Origin: Halosimplex amylolyticum
Lineage (GTDB): Archaea; Halobacteriota; Halobacteria; Halobacteriales; Haloarculaceae
Reading direction: 5' to 3'
Assembly: GCF_051414035.1 (NCBI RefSeq)
Contig: NZ_JBLKNW010000001.1
Span: 1,426,001 to 1,490,000, forward strand
Length of the DNA stretch: 64,000 nucleotides
How positions within the stretch are numbered: the first letter of the stretch is position 1; every line of letters begins with the position of its first letter. This document shows, piece after piece, positions 9,107 to 17,440 of the stretch. Made by a program: the position numbers and the translations under genes. The notes beneath the pieces are model-generated. The model was not told the origin of the DNA. It did no database searches and worked only from the letters and a program-made list of their open reading frames with translations.

Positions 9107-9904
9107 TCAGAACTCGTCGACGGGTTTGGTGCGCGCCCGGTCGCGGTATCGCTCGTAGACCGCTGCCGCCCACTCGCGGACCGACTCGTTCGTCGTCTCG
9201 AGCAGCGCTCTCGGGAACCCCTCGTCGTCCTCCACACCGATCTGGACGACGTCGTCCGCCAGCCCGAGGTAGAACGGGAGTGTCTCCTCGACGACCGAGA
9301 CGGTCAATCGCCCCGTCGAGACCTGTTCGCGGAAGAGTTCGGCGTACTCGCCAGACTCGATAGTCGCCTCGGCGTCCCCCGAGACGACGATTTCGGCCTC
9401 CAGGGCGCGCTCCATGATCTGTTCGTGGACGACTCTCGTCCCCTCGATGTCCAGCGAGGGGAGGAAACCACGGAAGCGGTCGGTCCGTTCGAGGAGTTCG
9501 GTCTGTTTTCTCGCGGGAGCGTACGGATCGGGCGGCCCCGCCGACGTCATCTCCGCGTCGCGGAGGTGCGAGACGTCGAGGGAGAACTCCGCGTACGGGA
9601 ACCAGTCCAGAAACGCCGATAGCTCGTCGGTCGTCCGGATCGACTCGAGCAGCGACAGGAACTCGTCGGTGACGACGTCCCCGGCCGCGGTCAGCCGGTA
9701 CGCTCCCGCCGACCGTTCGATCCAGCCCCGCTCTTCGAGCGCCGACAGCGAGCGCGTCACCGTCGACCGGGACGCCTCGAGGTGGGCCCCGAGTTCGCGC
9801 TGCGTCGACGGTCCGGTCTCCCGGAGTCGTTCGAGAAGGCGAACTCGCGTCTCGGAACGCGCGAGGAAGGCGACCTGACCGACGGCGTCCTGCGACTCGT
9901 CCAT
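9107..9904 (-). CDS. Winged-helix transcriptional regulator with FilR1-type C-terminal domain
   Basis: A 265-residue regulator. Residues 5-85 form a winged helix (VAFLARSETRVRLLERLRETGPSTQRELGAHL, then SRSTVTRSLSALEERGWIE), and residues about 130-250 match the middle/C-terminal domain of haloarchaeal and methanogen regulators of the FilR1 (DUF1724) type. The ATG at complement 9902-9904 is preferred to the adjacent TTG because a TATA-like TTTTATCA sits 28-35 nt upstream. It is flanked by the zinc-ribbon gene and the riboflavin reductase gene but with gaps, so no target can be inferred from context. Confidence 0.85.
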   Translation of the reverse strand: MDESQDAVGQVAFLARSETRVRLLERLRETGPSTQRELGAHLEASRSTVTRSLSALEERGWIERSAGAYRLTAAGDVVTDEFLSLLESIRTTDELSAFLDWFPYAEFSLDVSHLRDAEMTSAGPPDPYAPARKQTELLERTDRFRGFLPSLDIEGTRVVHEQIMERALEAEIVVSGDAEATIESGEYAELFREQVSTGRLTVSVVEETLPFYLGLADDVVQIGVEDDEGFPRALLETTNESVREWAAAVYERYRDRARTKPVDEF

Positions 9905-9931
9905 CAAGTGAACGTAAGAGTCAGTTACCCG

Positions 9932-9939
9932 TGATAAAA
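9932..9939 (-). promoter_or_regulatory. TATA-like box of the FilR1-type regulator
   Basis: On the minus strand TTTTATCA precedes the ATG at 9904 by about 28 nt, correct spacing for a leaderless archaeal transcript. Confidence 0.5.
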
Positions 9940-10044
9940 GCTCGCATCGGGGAGGTCCACGTGACCGGCTGACCGGCCGTCGCCCGACTTCGTTCGGTTC
10001 TCGCGGTCAGTTCGTGGGTGGACCGGTCCGACGTGACCGGTCCG

Positions 10045-10707
10045 TCACTGCACGTCCCACCGGATCAGGACGCCGTCGTCGACGCCTTCGACGTCGCGCA
10101 GCGAGAGCTCGGGGAAGTCGCCGACGAACCCGTCGCCGTCGGCCAGGGTGGGCGCTTTCCAGCCGCCGATCACCGTCGGGCCGACGTACACCGAGAGTTC
10201 GTCGACGAGTCCGGCCTCGAACAGCGAGAAGATCAGTTCGCCTCCGCCCTCGACCATCAGCCGGTCGATCCCACGGGACTCCAGTTCCGACAGCGCCGCA
10301 GCGAGGTCGACGCGCTGGTCGCCGGCGGTGATCACCTCGGCGCCGGCGTCGGCGATCTCGGCGACGAAGTCCTGCGGGGCGGCCTCGCTGGTCAGGAGGT
10401 ACGTCTCGGCCCGGTCGTCGAGGACGCGGGCGTCCGTCGGCGTCCGGATACGGGAATCGGCGATGATGCGGGCAGGATTCTCGGGTTTGTCTGCGTCGCG
10501 TCGCCGCTCGCGACGAGCGTCGTCGTCGACGGTCAGGGACGGGTCGTCGGCCAGGACGGTCCCGACGCCGACCATGACTGCGTCGCTCTCGGCGCGGAGC
10601 GCGTCCACGCGGTCGAAGTCCGCGGGACCGCTGATCGCGACCTGCTCGCGCTCCCGGGTCGAGAGCTTCCCGTCCGCGCTCATCGCGGCGTTGACGACGA
10701 CGTGCAT
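10045..10707 (-). CDS. 2,5-diamino-6-ribosylamino-pyrimidinone 5'-phosphate reductase
   Basis: RibD C-terminal-domain reductase (archaeal type, 220 residues) that reduces the ribosylamino side chain with NADPH in riboflavin biosynthesis. Visible family motifs are VVVNAAMSADGKLST at the N-terminus, the VMVGVGTVLADDPSLTV block, PARIIADS, and near the C-terminus LMVEGGGELIFSLFEAGLVDEL followed by a PTVIGG turn. There is no deaminase domain, as expected for archaea, in which the reductase acts before deamination. ATG at complement 10705-10707. A 62-nt gap separates it from the upstream same-strand hypothetical gene, so co-transcription is possible. Confidence 0.9.
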   Translation of the reverse strand: MHVVVNAAMSADGKLSTREREQVAISGPADFDRVDALRAESDAVMVGVGTVLADDPSLTVDDDARRERRRDADKPENPARIIADSRIRTPTDARVLDDRAETYLLTSEAAPQDFVAEIADAGAEVITAGDQRVDLAAALSELESRGIDRLMVEGGGELIFSLFEAGLVDELSVYVGPTVIGGWKAPTLADGDGFVGDFPELSLRDVEGVDDGVLIRWDVQ

Positions 10708-10768
10708 ACGGGAGCAAAACGCGGTCCGTGGAATACCGCTTTCGGTCGAGGGGCTCCTTCCACGAGGC

Positions 10769-11224
10769 TCACTCCGGCGGGTCGGTGAGCTTCCCCGCGT
10801 CGAGTCGCTTCGCGCTGTCCAGGTCTGCGGCGCGGAAGACGAACGAGCGTCCGTCGAGCCACAACTCTTCCACGTCGAAGACGTACTCCTCGGTCCACGT
10901 CTTGAGACGGGCCTCGCCCCTGGCGTCGAGTTCGAGGAACGTCCGCGGCGTCTCCTGGGTCTCGATCTCCCACTCGTCGTCGCCGAGACCGAACGACTCG
11001 CTCTCCTCGTCGGCCCAGGCGAACACGGTCCGGTACTGCTTTCGGGGCTCCTCGGCGCGGTCGTGGTCGACGCGTCTGTCGGTCTCGAAGTCGAACCCGT
11101 GGGCCGAACACCACGCGCGCAGTTCCTGTTCGTCGAAGCGCTTGGGAACCGTCTCCTCGGCCCCGGACCGTCTCCAGACGACGTGCGTCTCCGACGGCTT
11201 GCCTCTGAACGTCGGAGGTTCCAT
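10769..11224 (-). CDS. Hypothetical haloarchaeal protein
   Basis: A 151-residue protein beginning MEPPTFRGKPSETHVVWRR from the ATG at complement 11222-11224; an in-frame upstream ATG at 11284 would add 20 residues that look non-coding. It is charged, has alternating beta-strand-like stretches (YRTVFAWADEESESFG, RTFLELDARGEARLKTW, EEYVFDVEELWLDG) and two isolated tryptophan clusters but no transmembrane segment or recognised motif. I do not recognise the family. Position between the riboflavin reductase and the divergent RPA operon does not suggest a role. Confidence 0.6.
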   Translation of the reverse strand: MEPPTFRGKPSETHVVWRRSGAEETVPKRFDEQELRAWCSAHGFDFETDRRVDHDRAEEPRKQYRTVFAWADEESESFGLGDDEWEIETQETPRTFLELDARGEARLKTWTEEYVFDVEELWLDGRSFVFRAADLDSAKRLDAGKLTDPPE

Positions 11225-11360
11225 GACACCCACGTCGAACGTGGACGACCAAAAACTTGCCTCGACCGGGTGTCCCGCTGACACGACGTCACCGTCCGGC
11301 GTCCGGCGTCCGGCGACTTCCCGTCCGGTGGCAGCACGCCGCGGCCGGTCGACGGGAACG

Positions 11361-11369
11361 ATTTTTACC
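11361..11369 (+). promoter_or_regulatory. TATA-like box of the RPA operon
   Basis: ATTTTTACC lies about 24-32 nt before the ATG at 11393, consistent with a near-leaderless transcript for the three-gene RPA operon. Confidence 0.5.
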
Positions 11370-11392
11370 GGCCCCAGCCGAACGTCTCGGTG

Positions 11393-12664
11393 ATGAGCTT
11401 AGACGACCATGCCGAGGACCTCGCCTCCAGCCTCGGCGTCGACAAAACGGAGGTCAAACGCGACCTGGAGAACCTCGTCGAGTACAGCGTTCCCGTCGAG
11501 GAAGCGAAGGACAGTCTCCGCCGGAAGTACGGCGACGGGTCGAGCGACAGCGGCGGCCCGACGAGCAAATCGATCGCGGACGTCTCGACCGGCGACTCGA
11601 ACGTCACCGTCACCGGCCAGGTGCTGACGGTCGGCAAGCGGTCGATCCGCTATCAGGGTTCGGACCACGTCATCTTCGAGGGGGAGATCGCCGACGAGAG
11701 CGGGAAGATCTCCTACACCGCGTGGGACGACTTCGGCCTCGAAGCCGGGCAGACGATCACCGCCGGCAACGCCGGCGTCCGCGAGTGGGAAGGCGACCCC
11801 GAACTCAACCTCGGCGAGAGCACGACCATCCAGTTGGCCGACGAGGACCTCGAGGTCGACTACCCCGTCGGCGGCGACGCGACGCTCGCCGAGCTCGAAC
11901 CCGGCGACCGCGGTATCAACGTCGAGGTCAGCGTACTGGAGGTCGAGACGAAGACCATCGACGGCCGCGACGGCGAGACGGACATCCTGAGCGGCATCTT
12001 CGCCGACGAGACGACGCGGCTCCCCTTCACCGACTGGGAGCCCCACGACGCGATCACCGAGGGCGCGTCGCTGCGCCTCGAAGACGTGTTCGTCCGCGAG
12101 TTCCGCGGCGCCCCGTCGGTCAACGTCTCGGAGTTCACGACCGTCGCCGAACTCGACCGGACGGTCGAACCCACCGAGGAAGCGCCCGCGCTCGCGGTCA
12201 GGGACGCGATCGAATCGGGCGGGCTGTTCGACGTGGAGATCGTCGGGAACGTCATCGCGGTCCGCGACGGCTCCGGCCTCATCGAGCGCTGCCCCGAGTG
12301 CGGCCGCGTCGTGCAGAACGGCCAGTGCCGGACCCACGGCGCCGTCGACGGCGTGGACGACCTGCGCGTGAAAGCCATCCTCGACGACGGGACCGGCACC
12401 GTGACCGCCATCCTCGGCGACGGACTCACCGAGGAGATCTACGGCGGCGGCATCGAGGACGCGAAGGAACACGCCCGCGAGGAGATGGACCAGGAGGCCG
12501 TCGCGGACGCCATCCGCGAGGAGATCGTCGGCCGCGAGTTCCGCGTCCGCGGCTCGCTGTCGGTCGACGAGTACGGCGCCAACCTGAACGCCCGGACGTT
12601 CGACGAGACGGAGGACGACCCCGCCGAACGCGCCAGCGACCTGCTGGCGGAGGTCCGACAATGA
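11393..12664 (+). CDS. rpa1: Replication protein A (ssDNA-binding, multi-OB with zinc finger)
   Basis: Binds single-stranded DNA in replication, repair and recombination. The 423-residue protein has an N-terminal helical segment (1-50), three OB-fold regions (about 65-155, 170-255 and 280-415), and a zinc finger inside the last one: Cys300, Cys303, Cys312 and His315. This matches haloarchaeal RPA1. The adjacent in-frame ATG at 11390 would only add one Met. Its stop overlaps the start of the next gene (ATGA at 12661), and that gene overlaps a phosphoesterase gene, reproducing the rpa1-rpap1-rpe operon described for Haloferax volcanii. The operon layout is the strongest support for naming it rpa1 rather than rpa2/rpa3. 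Confidence 0.93.
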   Translation: MSLDDHAEDLASSLGVDKTEVKRDLENLVEYSVPVEEAKDSLRRKYGDGSSDSGGPTSKSIADVSTGDSNVTVTGQVLTVGKRSIRYQGSDHVIFEGEIADESGKISYTAWDDFGLEAGQTITAGNAGVREWEGDPELNLGESTTIQLADEDLEVDYPVGGDATLAELEPGDRGINVEVSVLEVETKTIDGRDGETDILSGIFADETTRLPFTDWEPHDAITEGASLRLEDVFVREFRGAPSVNVSEFTTVAELDRTVEPTEEAPALAVRDAIESGGLFDVEIVGNVIAVRDGSGLIERCPECGRVVQNGQCRTHGAVDGVDDLRVKAILDDGTGTVTAILGDGLTEEIYGGGIEDAKEHAREEMDQEAVADAIREEIVGREFRVRGSLSVDEYGANLNARTFDETEDDPAERASDLLAEVRQ

Positions 12665-14355
12665 GCGGGTCGGAGGACCAGGGCGGCGCGGGCCGTCGCG
12701 AGGTCGCCTACCGACTGTTCGCCGCGGAGTTCGAGGACGCCGACTTCTCGTACTCCGAGAGCGACGAGGAGCGCGCACCCAACTACGTGGTCACGCCGAC
12801 GGGCGGCCGCGTCAACCGCCTGTTCGTCGTCGGCGTCCTCACCGAGGTGGAGAACGCGAGCGAGGACGTGCTCCGGGCGCGCGTCGTCGACCCGACCGGC
12901 GCGTTCGTCATCTACGCCGGGCAGTACCAGCCCGACGCACAGGCCTTCTTCGAGCGCGCCCAGCCCCCGATGTTCGTCGCCGTCACCGGGAAGGCCCGAA
13001 CGTTCCAGCCCGACGACTCCGACGTGACCTACACTTCGATCCGCCCGGAGAACGTCAACGAGGTCGACGCGGAGACGCGCGACCGCTGGACCGTCGGGAC
13101 GGCCCGCCAGACGCTCGACCGCGTGCGGACGATGGCCCACGCCCTCCGGATGGACGAGCGCGGCGACGAGCTACGGACCGCCCTCGAAGCCGAGGGCGTC
13201 GACACCGGGCTCGCGGCGGGTATCCCGCTCGCAATCGACCACTACGGGACGACGCCCGCGTACCTGGACGCGATCCGGGACACCGCCGTCCAGGCCCTCG
13301 AAGTCGTCACGAACGACCGAGACGAGGTCGACGCGCACTCGGCGTCGCCGGGCGCGTCGGGCGACGCCGACCTCGCGACCCTCGCCGCACTCGACGTGGC
13401 TCCCAACGTCGGCGGCGAGAGCACGGACCTCGGCGGCGCCCTCGACGACGAATCGACCGCCGCGACCGGCGACGAGCCCGGATCCGCCGACGAGACCGGA
13501 TCCGCCGACGCGGCGTCGTGGACGGCCGGTGCGACCGAGACGACGACTAAAGCGTCCGAGACGACGACTGAAGCGACCGAATCCGCCACCGAGACTGCGT
13601 CGGAGACCGCGACGACTGAAGCGACCGGATCCGAGACGGAGCCGTCGTCGGAGCCCGTCGAAACCGAGACGACGGCGGATTCCGAGCCCGTCGAAGCGGC
13701 GTCGACGGACGAATCTGCGTCCGAACCTGCCGAATCGGCGTCGGCGGAGCCGGGCGGAAAGACGGCGGTCGCGGCGGAATCCACGGAGACCGCGGCCGAC
13801 GAGTCCGGCGAGACCGACGCCGCCGTCGAATCGGCTCCCGAGGAGTCCACCGCGAGTGCCGGCGCCGAGGACGCGGACGAGGACGACCTCGACGACTTCG
13901 ACCCCGGCGAGTTCGACCTCGACGAGGAAGAGCGCGAGGAGATCGAGGAGGAGTTCGGGACCGAGTTCCAGAGCGGGAGCGAAGTCGGCGAACCCGGCGA
14001 GGCCGGCATCGAGACGCCGGATCCGGACGAACTCGCCGAGGACGAAGCTGCGGCAGACGCTGCCGAATCCGACACTTCCGAACCCGCAGAATCGTCGGCC
14101 GAAGCCGGATCTGAATCCGAATCCGATGAGCCGTCGTCTGAGCCAGAACCCGCGGAGGACGTCGACGTCGAGGACGCGGTGATGGACGCCATGCGCGACC
14201 TCGACGACGGCGACGGCGCACACGCGGACGACATCGTCGACGCGGTGACGGGTCGCACCGGCGCACCAGCCGACGAGGTGCGCGACGCCATCCAGGACGC
14301 GCTGATGGACGGCCGCTGCTACGAGCCGGACGACGACGTGTACAAACCGATCTGA
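12661..14355 (+). CDS. rpap1: RPA-associated protein with long acidic linker
   Basis: Partner protein of RPA1 (COG3390 type) that forms a complex with it in Haloferax; presumed to act in ssDNA handling. Residues 1-30 and 40-140 carry an OB-like fold (RVNRLFVVGVLTEVENASEDVLRARV is in positions of its first strands), residues about 150-230 are helical, and the C-terminal 65 residues (DVEDAVMDAMRDLDDGDGAHADDIVDAV...) form a winged-helix-like domain. Between about 250 and 490 lies a low-complexity Glu/Ser/Thr/Ala linker rich in ETTT, ESAT and DED runs, which makes the protein 564 residues long. Translationally coupled to rpa1 upstream and to the phosphoesterase downstream. The long reading frame extending upstream of 12661 is a shadow over rpa1. 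Confidence 0.9.
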   Translation: MSGSEDQGGAGRREVAYRLFAAEFEDADFSYSESDEERAPNYVVTPTGGRVNRLFVVGVLTEVENASEDVLRARVVDPTGAFVIYAGQYQPDAQAFFERAQPPMFVAVTGKARTFQPDDSDVTYTSIRPENVNEVDAETRDRWTVGTARQTLDRVRTMAHALRMDERGDELRTALEAEGVDTGLAAGIPLAIDHYGTTPAYLDAIRDTAVQALEVVTNDRDEVDAHSASPGASGDADLATLAALDVAPNVGGESTDLGGALDDESTAATGDEPGSADETGSADAASWTAGATETTTKASETTTEATESATETASETATTEATGSETEPSSEPVETETTADSEPVEAASTDESASEPAESASAEPGGKTAVAAESTETAADESGETDAAVESAPEESTASAGAEDADEDDLDDFDPGEFDLDEEEREEIEEEFGTEFQSGSEVGEPGEAGIETPDPDELAEDEAAADAAESDTSEPAESSAEAGSESESDEPSSEPEPAEDVDVEDAVMDAMRDLDDGDGAHADDIVDAVTGRTGAPADEVRDAIQDALMDGRCYEPDDDVYKPI

Positions 14356-15110
14356 TGGGCGTCGAACCGATCCCGGGAAAGCCCGCCGCCATCGCGACGA
14401 CCGCGGACCGGCGGTTGCTCGTGGTCGCCGACTACCACGCCGGCATCGAGGCGGGCCTCCGCAGGGACGGCGTCGAACTCCCCGACCACGGGCCCGACCG
14501 TCGCGAGTCGCTCCTCGCACTCGTCGGCGCCGAGCGACCGGACCGGCTCGTCGTCCTCGGCGACCTCTCGAACGCCATCGGCGACCCCAGTCGCGACGAA
14601 CGCGAGGAGATCCTCGCGCTCTTCGACGGCCTGCCCGCCGACCTCCCGGTCACGCTCGTCAAGGGCAACCACGACGGCGACGTCGAGTCGCTCCTCGACC
14701 GCGTCGACCAGTCGGTCGAGATCACGCCGGGCCACGGCGTTCGCATCGGCGAGGTCGGCTTCGCGCACGGCCACACGTGGCCGAGTCCGGACGTCCTGGC
14801 CGCCGACGTGGTCTGCGTCGCCCACGAACACCCCGTGGTCCGCCTCGAAGACGAGGTCGGCGGCGCCCGCGTCGAACGCGTGTGGCTCCGCGGCGACCTG
14901 AACCCCGACCCGTTCCGCGAGTTCCACGACGCCGATATCGATATCGACGGGGAACTCGTCGTCTGCCCGGCGTTCAACGACCTCTCCGGGGGCACCTGGA
15001 TCAACGTCGCCGGCCAGGAGTTCCTCGCGCCGTTCCTCCCCGACGGGTTGGTCGACGGCGAGGCGTACCTCCTCGACGGCACCCGCCTCGGCGACTACCG
15101 GCAGGTGTGA
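14355..15110 (+). CDS. rpe: Calcineurin-like metallophosphoesterase of the RPA operon
   Basis: Two-metal phosphoesterase of 251 residues. The metal-binding signature is complete: DYH (Asp26, His28), GDLSN (Asp70), GNHD (Asn105, His106), then GH (His138-His140 region, AHGHTW) and HEH (157-159). Family relatives include archaeal MPPE proteins and are related to Mre11-type nucleases at fold level only. Its ATG shares bases with the stop of rpap1 (TGATG), so it is the third gene of the RPA operon. The substrate is unknown; a nuclease or phosphodiesterase role linked to ssDNA is inferred from context. Confidence 0.88.
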   Translation: MGVEPIPGKPAAIATTADRRLLVVADYHAGIEAGLRRDGVELPDHGPDRRESLLALVGAERPDRLVVLGDLSNAIGDPSRDEREEILALFDGLPADLPVTLVKGNHDGDVESLLDRVDQSVEITPGHGVRIGEVGFAHGHTWPSPDVLAADVVCVAHEHPVVRLEDEVGGARVERVWLRGDLNPDPFREFHDADIDIDGELVVCPAFNDLSGGTWINVAGQEFLAPFLPDGLVDGEAYLLDGTRLGDYRQV

Positions 15111-15179
15111 CGCGCGGTCCGATCCATCGCAGAACTGTCGTCCAGAAGACCTTTCTCCCGCTCGGGCGAACGCTCGGAC

Positions 15180-15527
15180 ATGCCCCGAACGGTCGACCTC
15201 TCGGTCCCCCGGTGGGCGCACGTCGTGACGGTGTTCCTCCTGATCGGCGGCGGGTTCGTCGCTGGCGTGGCCGCCCTCCTCGATCTCGTTGTCGAGGGAT
15301 TGGGCTTCGTCGAGAGCGGGTACCTCCCGAGTCTCGCCGTCGCAGTTCTCCTCTATCTGGCAATCTGCGCTGTCTGGTTCGCGCGGACCCGGAACGGCGA
15401 CGGCGGGTCCTCGGTCTGGTCCGGGATCCCGGAATCACAGTACACCGGTCGCCACGCAGAGAGCGGCGGTATCGCCCGACAGGAACAAGAGGATGCGATC
15501 CGCGAATTGCAGGACGAACACGAGTGA
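15180..15527 (+). CDS. Small membrane protein, unknown
   Basis: A 115-residue protein with two predicted transmembrane helices (about residues 14-38 and 48-68), a short Arg-containing loop, and a polar tail rich in Glu/Gln (QEQEDAIRELQDEHE) that could form a short coiled coil. ATG at 15180 follows a T/C-rich AGACCTTTCTCCC stretch. I recognise no family; small two-helix proteins with DUF-type names are common in haloarchaea. It lies between the RPA operon and the convergent repeat protein. Confidence 0.6.
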   Translation: MPRTVDLSVPRWAHVVTVFLLIGGGFVAGVAALLDLVVEGLGFVESGYLPSLAVAVLLYLAICAVWFARTRNGDGGSSVWSGIPESQYTGRHAESGGIARQEQEDAIRELQDEHE

Positions 15528-15590
15528 GGCGGCACTGCATTGGCCGGTTGCGTGTCCGAGCACGTCGAGGCACCCCCTCGTCGGGGTCCA

Positions 15591-16757
15591 TCACGACCTC
15601 AGTTCAGAGACCGTGAGCCACCTGCGTTCCGTCGCGCCAGGGTGGAAGAGGAGGAGGCCGTACACCACGGTGCCGCCGTAGTTCGCCTGGTGGAAGGTCG
15701 GGACAGCCGCGGCGAACCCGTGCCGGGCCGCGTATTCGTTCGCTTCGTAGTACATCTTCCGGACGTTGTCGACGTGGACGTTCCCCAGTATATAGCTCGG
15801 TACGTCTCTATGGGTCACTCGCTGTCTAATGAGATTCACGCCGTAATCCTGCTCGGAATAGAAGTCACCCTCGGTGAAACTGGGGAACGCACCCGGGAGA
15901 CCCACCCGCGCGGCGTAGTCGGACACGGCGCGTGAAAGCGTTCCGCCCGCGTTGTAGACGGCGTTATGTGGAAGCGGGCCCAGCATGGATTCCTGGAGGA
16001 TGTCGTGTCGGGCGACGGGACTTTGCAGTAGCTCGTACTCGTATTCCACGAAGACCTGGTAGCGTGGTCGCTGTCGATACGTCGGAAACCCGCCGACGAA
16101 CCCGTTCCGTCTCGCGTAGTGGTGTATCTGCTTGAACCTCGTCGACTCGTCGGACGTCCTCGGCCTCCCTGACGGCCGCGGCGCAGTCTCCGGAGCGTAC
16201 CGTTCGAGGACTGACCGAGGAATGTCGAGCGGGTCCGTGGCGCCCTGTTTCAACAGGACGACGCCACTGACCGCCCCGCGACCGTCGCCGTAGTTCGCCC
16301 GATGGAACGTCGGGAACCCGGCCGAGTACCCCTTTCGGATCGCGTAATCGTGGGCTGCTCGAAACGTGGCTCCGACGTCGGCGAGGTCGGGATCGCCGAG
16401 TTCCGTCGTCGGAACGTCCCGGAACTCCGCAGACGGCGAGTCGTACAGGAAGAGGCCGTAGACGAGTCCGTTGCCGTAGTTCGCCTCGTGGAACGTCGGT
16501 AGTCCCCCGACGTATCCGTTGGCCTGGGCGTAGCTGGTCGCCGCTCTCATCATGTCCGGGACGTTCTGCCGACTGAGGCTCGTCCCGAGCTGTGACCGAA
16601 GGACCTCCCTGTATTCGGCCGTTCCGTTTCGGACGAGCATGGTCCCGAAGACGACCCCCTGCCCGTAGTCGGCCTGGTGGAAATTCGGGAACCCCGTGAG
16701 GTACCCCGAGTGACGCGCGTAGTCGTGGGCCTGTCGAAACCGCGTGTCTGTCGCCAT
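15591..16757 (-). CDS. Six-copy GFPTFH-x-ANYG repeat protein
   Basis: A 388-residue protein composed almost wholly of six imperfect repeats of about 52-56 residues: approximately 6-58, 68-121, 131-186, 207-260, 273-325 and 334-388. The core pattern is F-x-x-A-x-x-YA-x(4)-GY-x-x-GFPTFH-x-ANYG-x-G-x-VYG-x-x-L, then DIP or DVP and a final L. Repeats 1, 2, 3 and 6 are best conserved; repeats 4 and 5 lack part of the ANYG segment. No signal peptide, membrane helix or catalytic triad is visible, though each good repeat carries a His after a Thr/Asn-Phe. I do not recognise the family; a repeated beta-rich binding domain is plausible. Start ATG at complement 16755-16757. The tRNA-Ser repeat array lies directly upstream. 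Confidence 0.8.
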   Translation of the reverse strand: MATDTRFRQAHDYARHSGYLTGFPNFHQADYGQGVVFGTMLVRNGTAEYREVLRSQLGTSLSRQNVPDMMRAATSYAQANGYVGGLPTFHEANYGNGLVYGLFLYDSPSAEFRDVPTTELGDPDLADVGATFRAAHDYAIRKGYSAGFPTFHRANYGDGRGAVSGVVLLKQGATDPLDIPRSVLERYAPETAPRPSGRPRTSDESTRFKQIHHYARRNGFVGGFPTYRQRPRYQVFVEYEYELLQSPVARHDILQESMLGPLPHNAVYNAGGTLSRAVSDYAARVGLPGAFPSFTEGDFYSEQDYGVNLIRQRVTHRDVPSYILGNVHVDNVRKMYYEANEYAARHGFAAAVPTFHQANYGGTVVYGLLLFHPGATERRWLTVSELRS

Positions 16758-16883
16758 GGGAACGGGCTACACGCGGCTGCCATTTCGGTACTGTTTCGGC
16801 TCACCGGCGGGTTCGTTGCAGGATTGTCAGCGAACGATGCTGTTCGAACTGACTGAGCGCTCGTCACCTGAACCAGATCTCGA

Positions 16884-16967
16884 CGCCGCGTTCGTTGCTC
16901 ACGCTGGCGAGCACACGCTGCGCGGTGCTCGCCGAGGTGTTCGCGACAGAAAGCGGTGGGAAGGGGA
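16884..16967. repeat. 84-bp direct repeat, copy 1
   Basis: Matches 17357-17440 over 84 nt with three differences. It contains a 9-bp stem hairpin (GGCGAGCAC/GTGCTCGCC) and ends in GGTGGGAAGGGGA, the acceptor and half T-stem of tRNA-Ser read on the opposite strand. Confidence 0.9.
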
Positions 16968-17021
16968 GTGAGCAAACGCGAAGCGTTTGCGAACGTCGAG
17001 AGACGCATCGCGTCTCTCGGA
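16968..17021. repeat. 54-nt double hairpin inserted in a tRNA-Ser-like T-arm
   Basis: The first array unit is split between AGGGGA (ending 16967) and ATTTGAACC (from 17022). The inserted stretch holds two perfect hairpins: GCAAACGC (16972-16979) GAA GCGTTTGC (16983-16990), and CGAGAGACGC (16997-17006) ATC GCGTCTCTCG (17010-17019). Confidence 0.8.
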
Positions 17022-17356
17022 ATTTGAACCACGCCGAGACGTTCCGGCTCGCCTCGCTCCGCTCGGCGTCGCGGGCTGCGTCTCGTCTACTTCAAATCCC
17101 CTTAGAACGTTCGCCCGCGCCGCGAATCGCGGCGCGGTCTCACGGTGGGAAGGGGATTTGAACCACGGAAAGACGTTCGCCTCGCTCCGCTCGGCGACTG
17201 CTACCTTCCTGATTCAAATCCCCACGCCGCATTTGCTGCTCACGGATTGTTCGCAGCAAAATACGGTGGGAAGGGGATTTGAACCAGAGGAAGACAGTCC
17301 GGGCATGCGGCCCTTCGGGCCGTTCCGGGCTGTGACTTCCAGGGTTCAAATCCCCG

Positions 17357-17440
17357 CGCCGCGTTCGTCGCTCACGCTGGCGAGCACACGCTGCGCGGTG
17401 CTCGCCGAGGGGTTCGCGACAGAAAACGGTGGGAAGGGGA
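17357..17440. repeat. 84-bp direct repeat, copy 2
   Basis: Partner of 16884-16967, differing at three positions. It ends inside the tRNA-Ser gene, so the downstream flank of the intact tRNA was duplicated together with its 3' end. Confidence 0.9.

Larger units (their letters stand above)
16955..17440. repeat. Array of tRNA-Ser 3'-end copies alternating with hairpins
   Basis: GGTGGGAAGGGGA, the complement of the tRNA-Ser acceptor and T-stem, begins at 16955, 17144, 17265 and, inside the real tRNA, 17428. Each upstream copy is followed by the T-loop stretch (TTTGAACC, interrupted in copy 1) and then by a large hairpin that closes with TTCAAATCCCC, so read on the minus strand every unit is a hairpin ending in a T-arm plus acceptor 3' strand. 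Spacers between units are themselves palindromic: 9 bp (17370s-17410), 8 bp (TTTGCTGC/GCAGCAAA near 17231-17260) and 11 bp (CCGCGCCGCGA/TCGCGGCGCGG near 17116-17138). Reading frames through the array are repeats of this pattern and not genes. Confidence 0.85.

Noticed and set aside
11257..12660. Upstream extension of the RPA-associated gene back to 11257
   Set aside because: It lies over rpa1 in another frame and has no similarity to the family; the ATG at 12661 overlaps the rpa1 stop.
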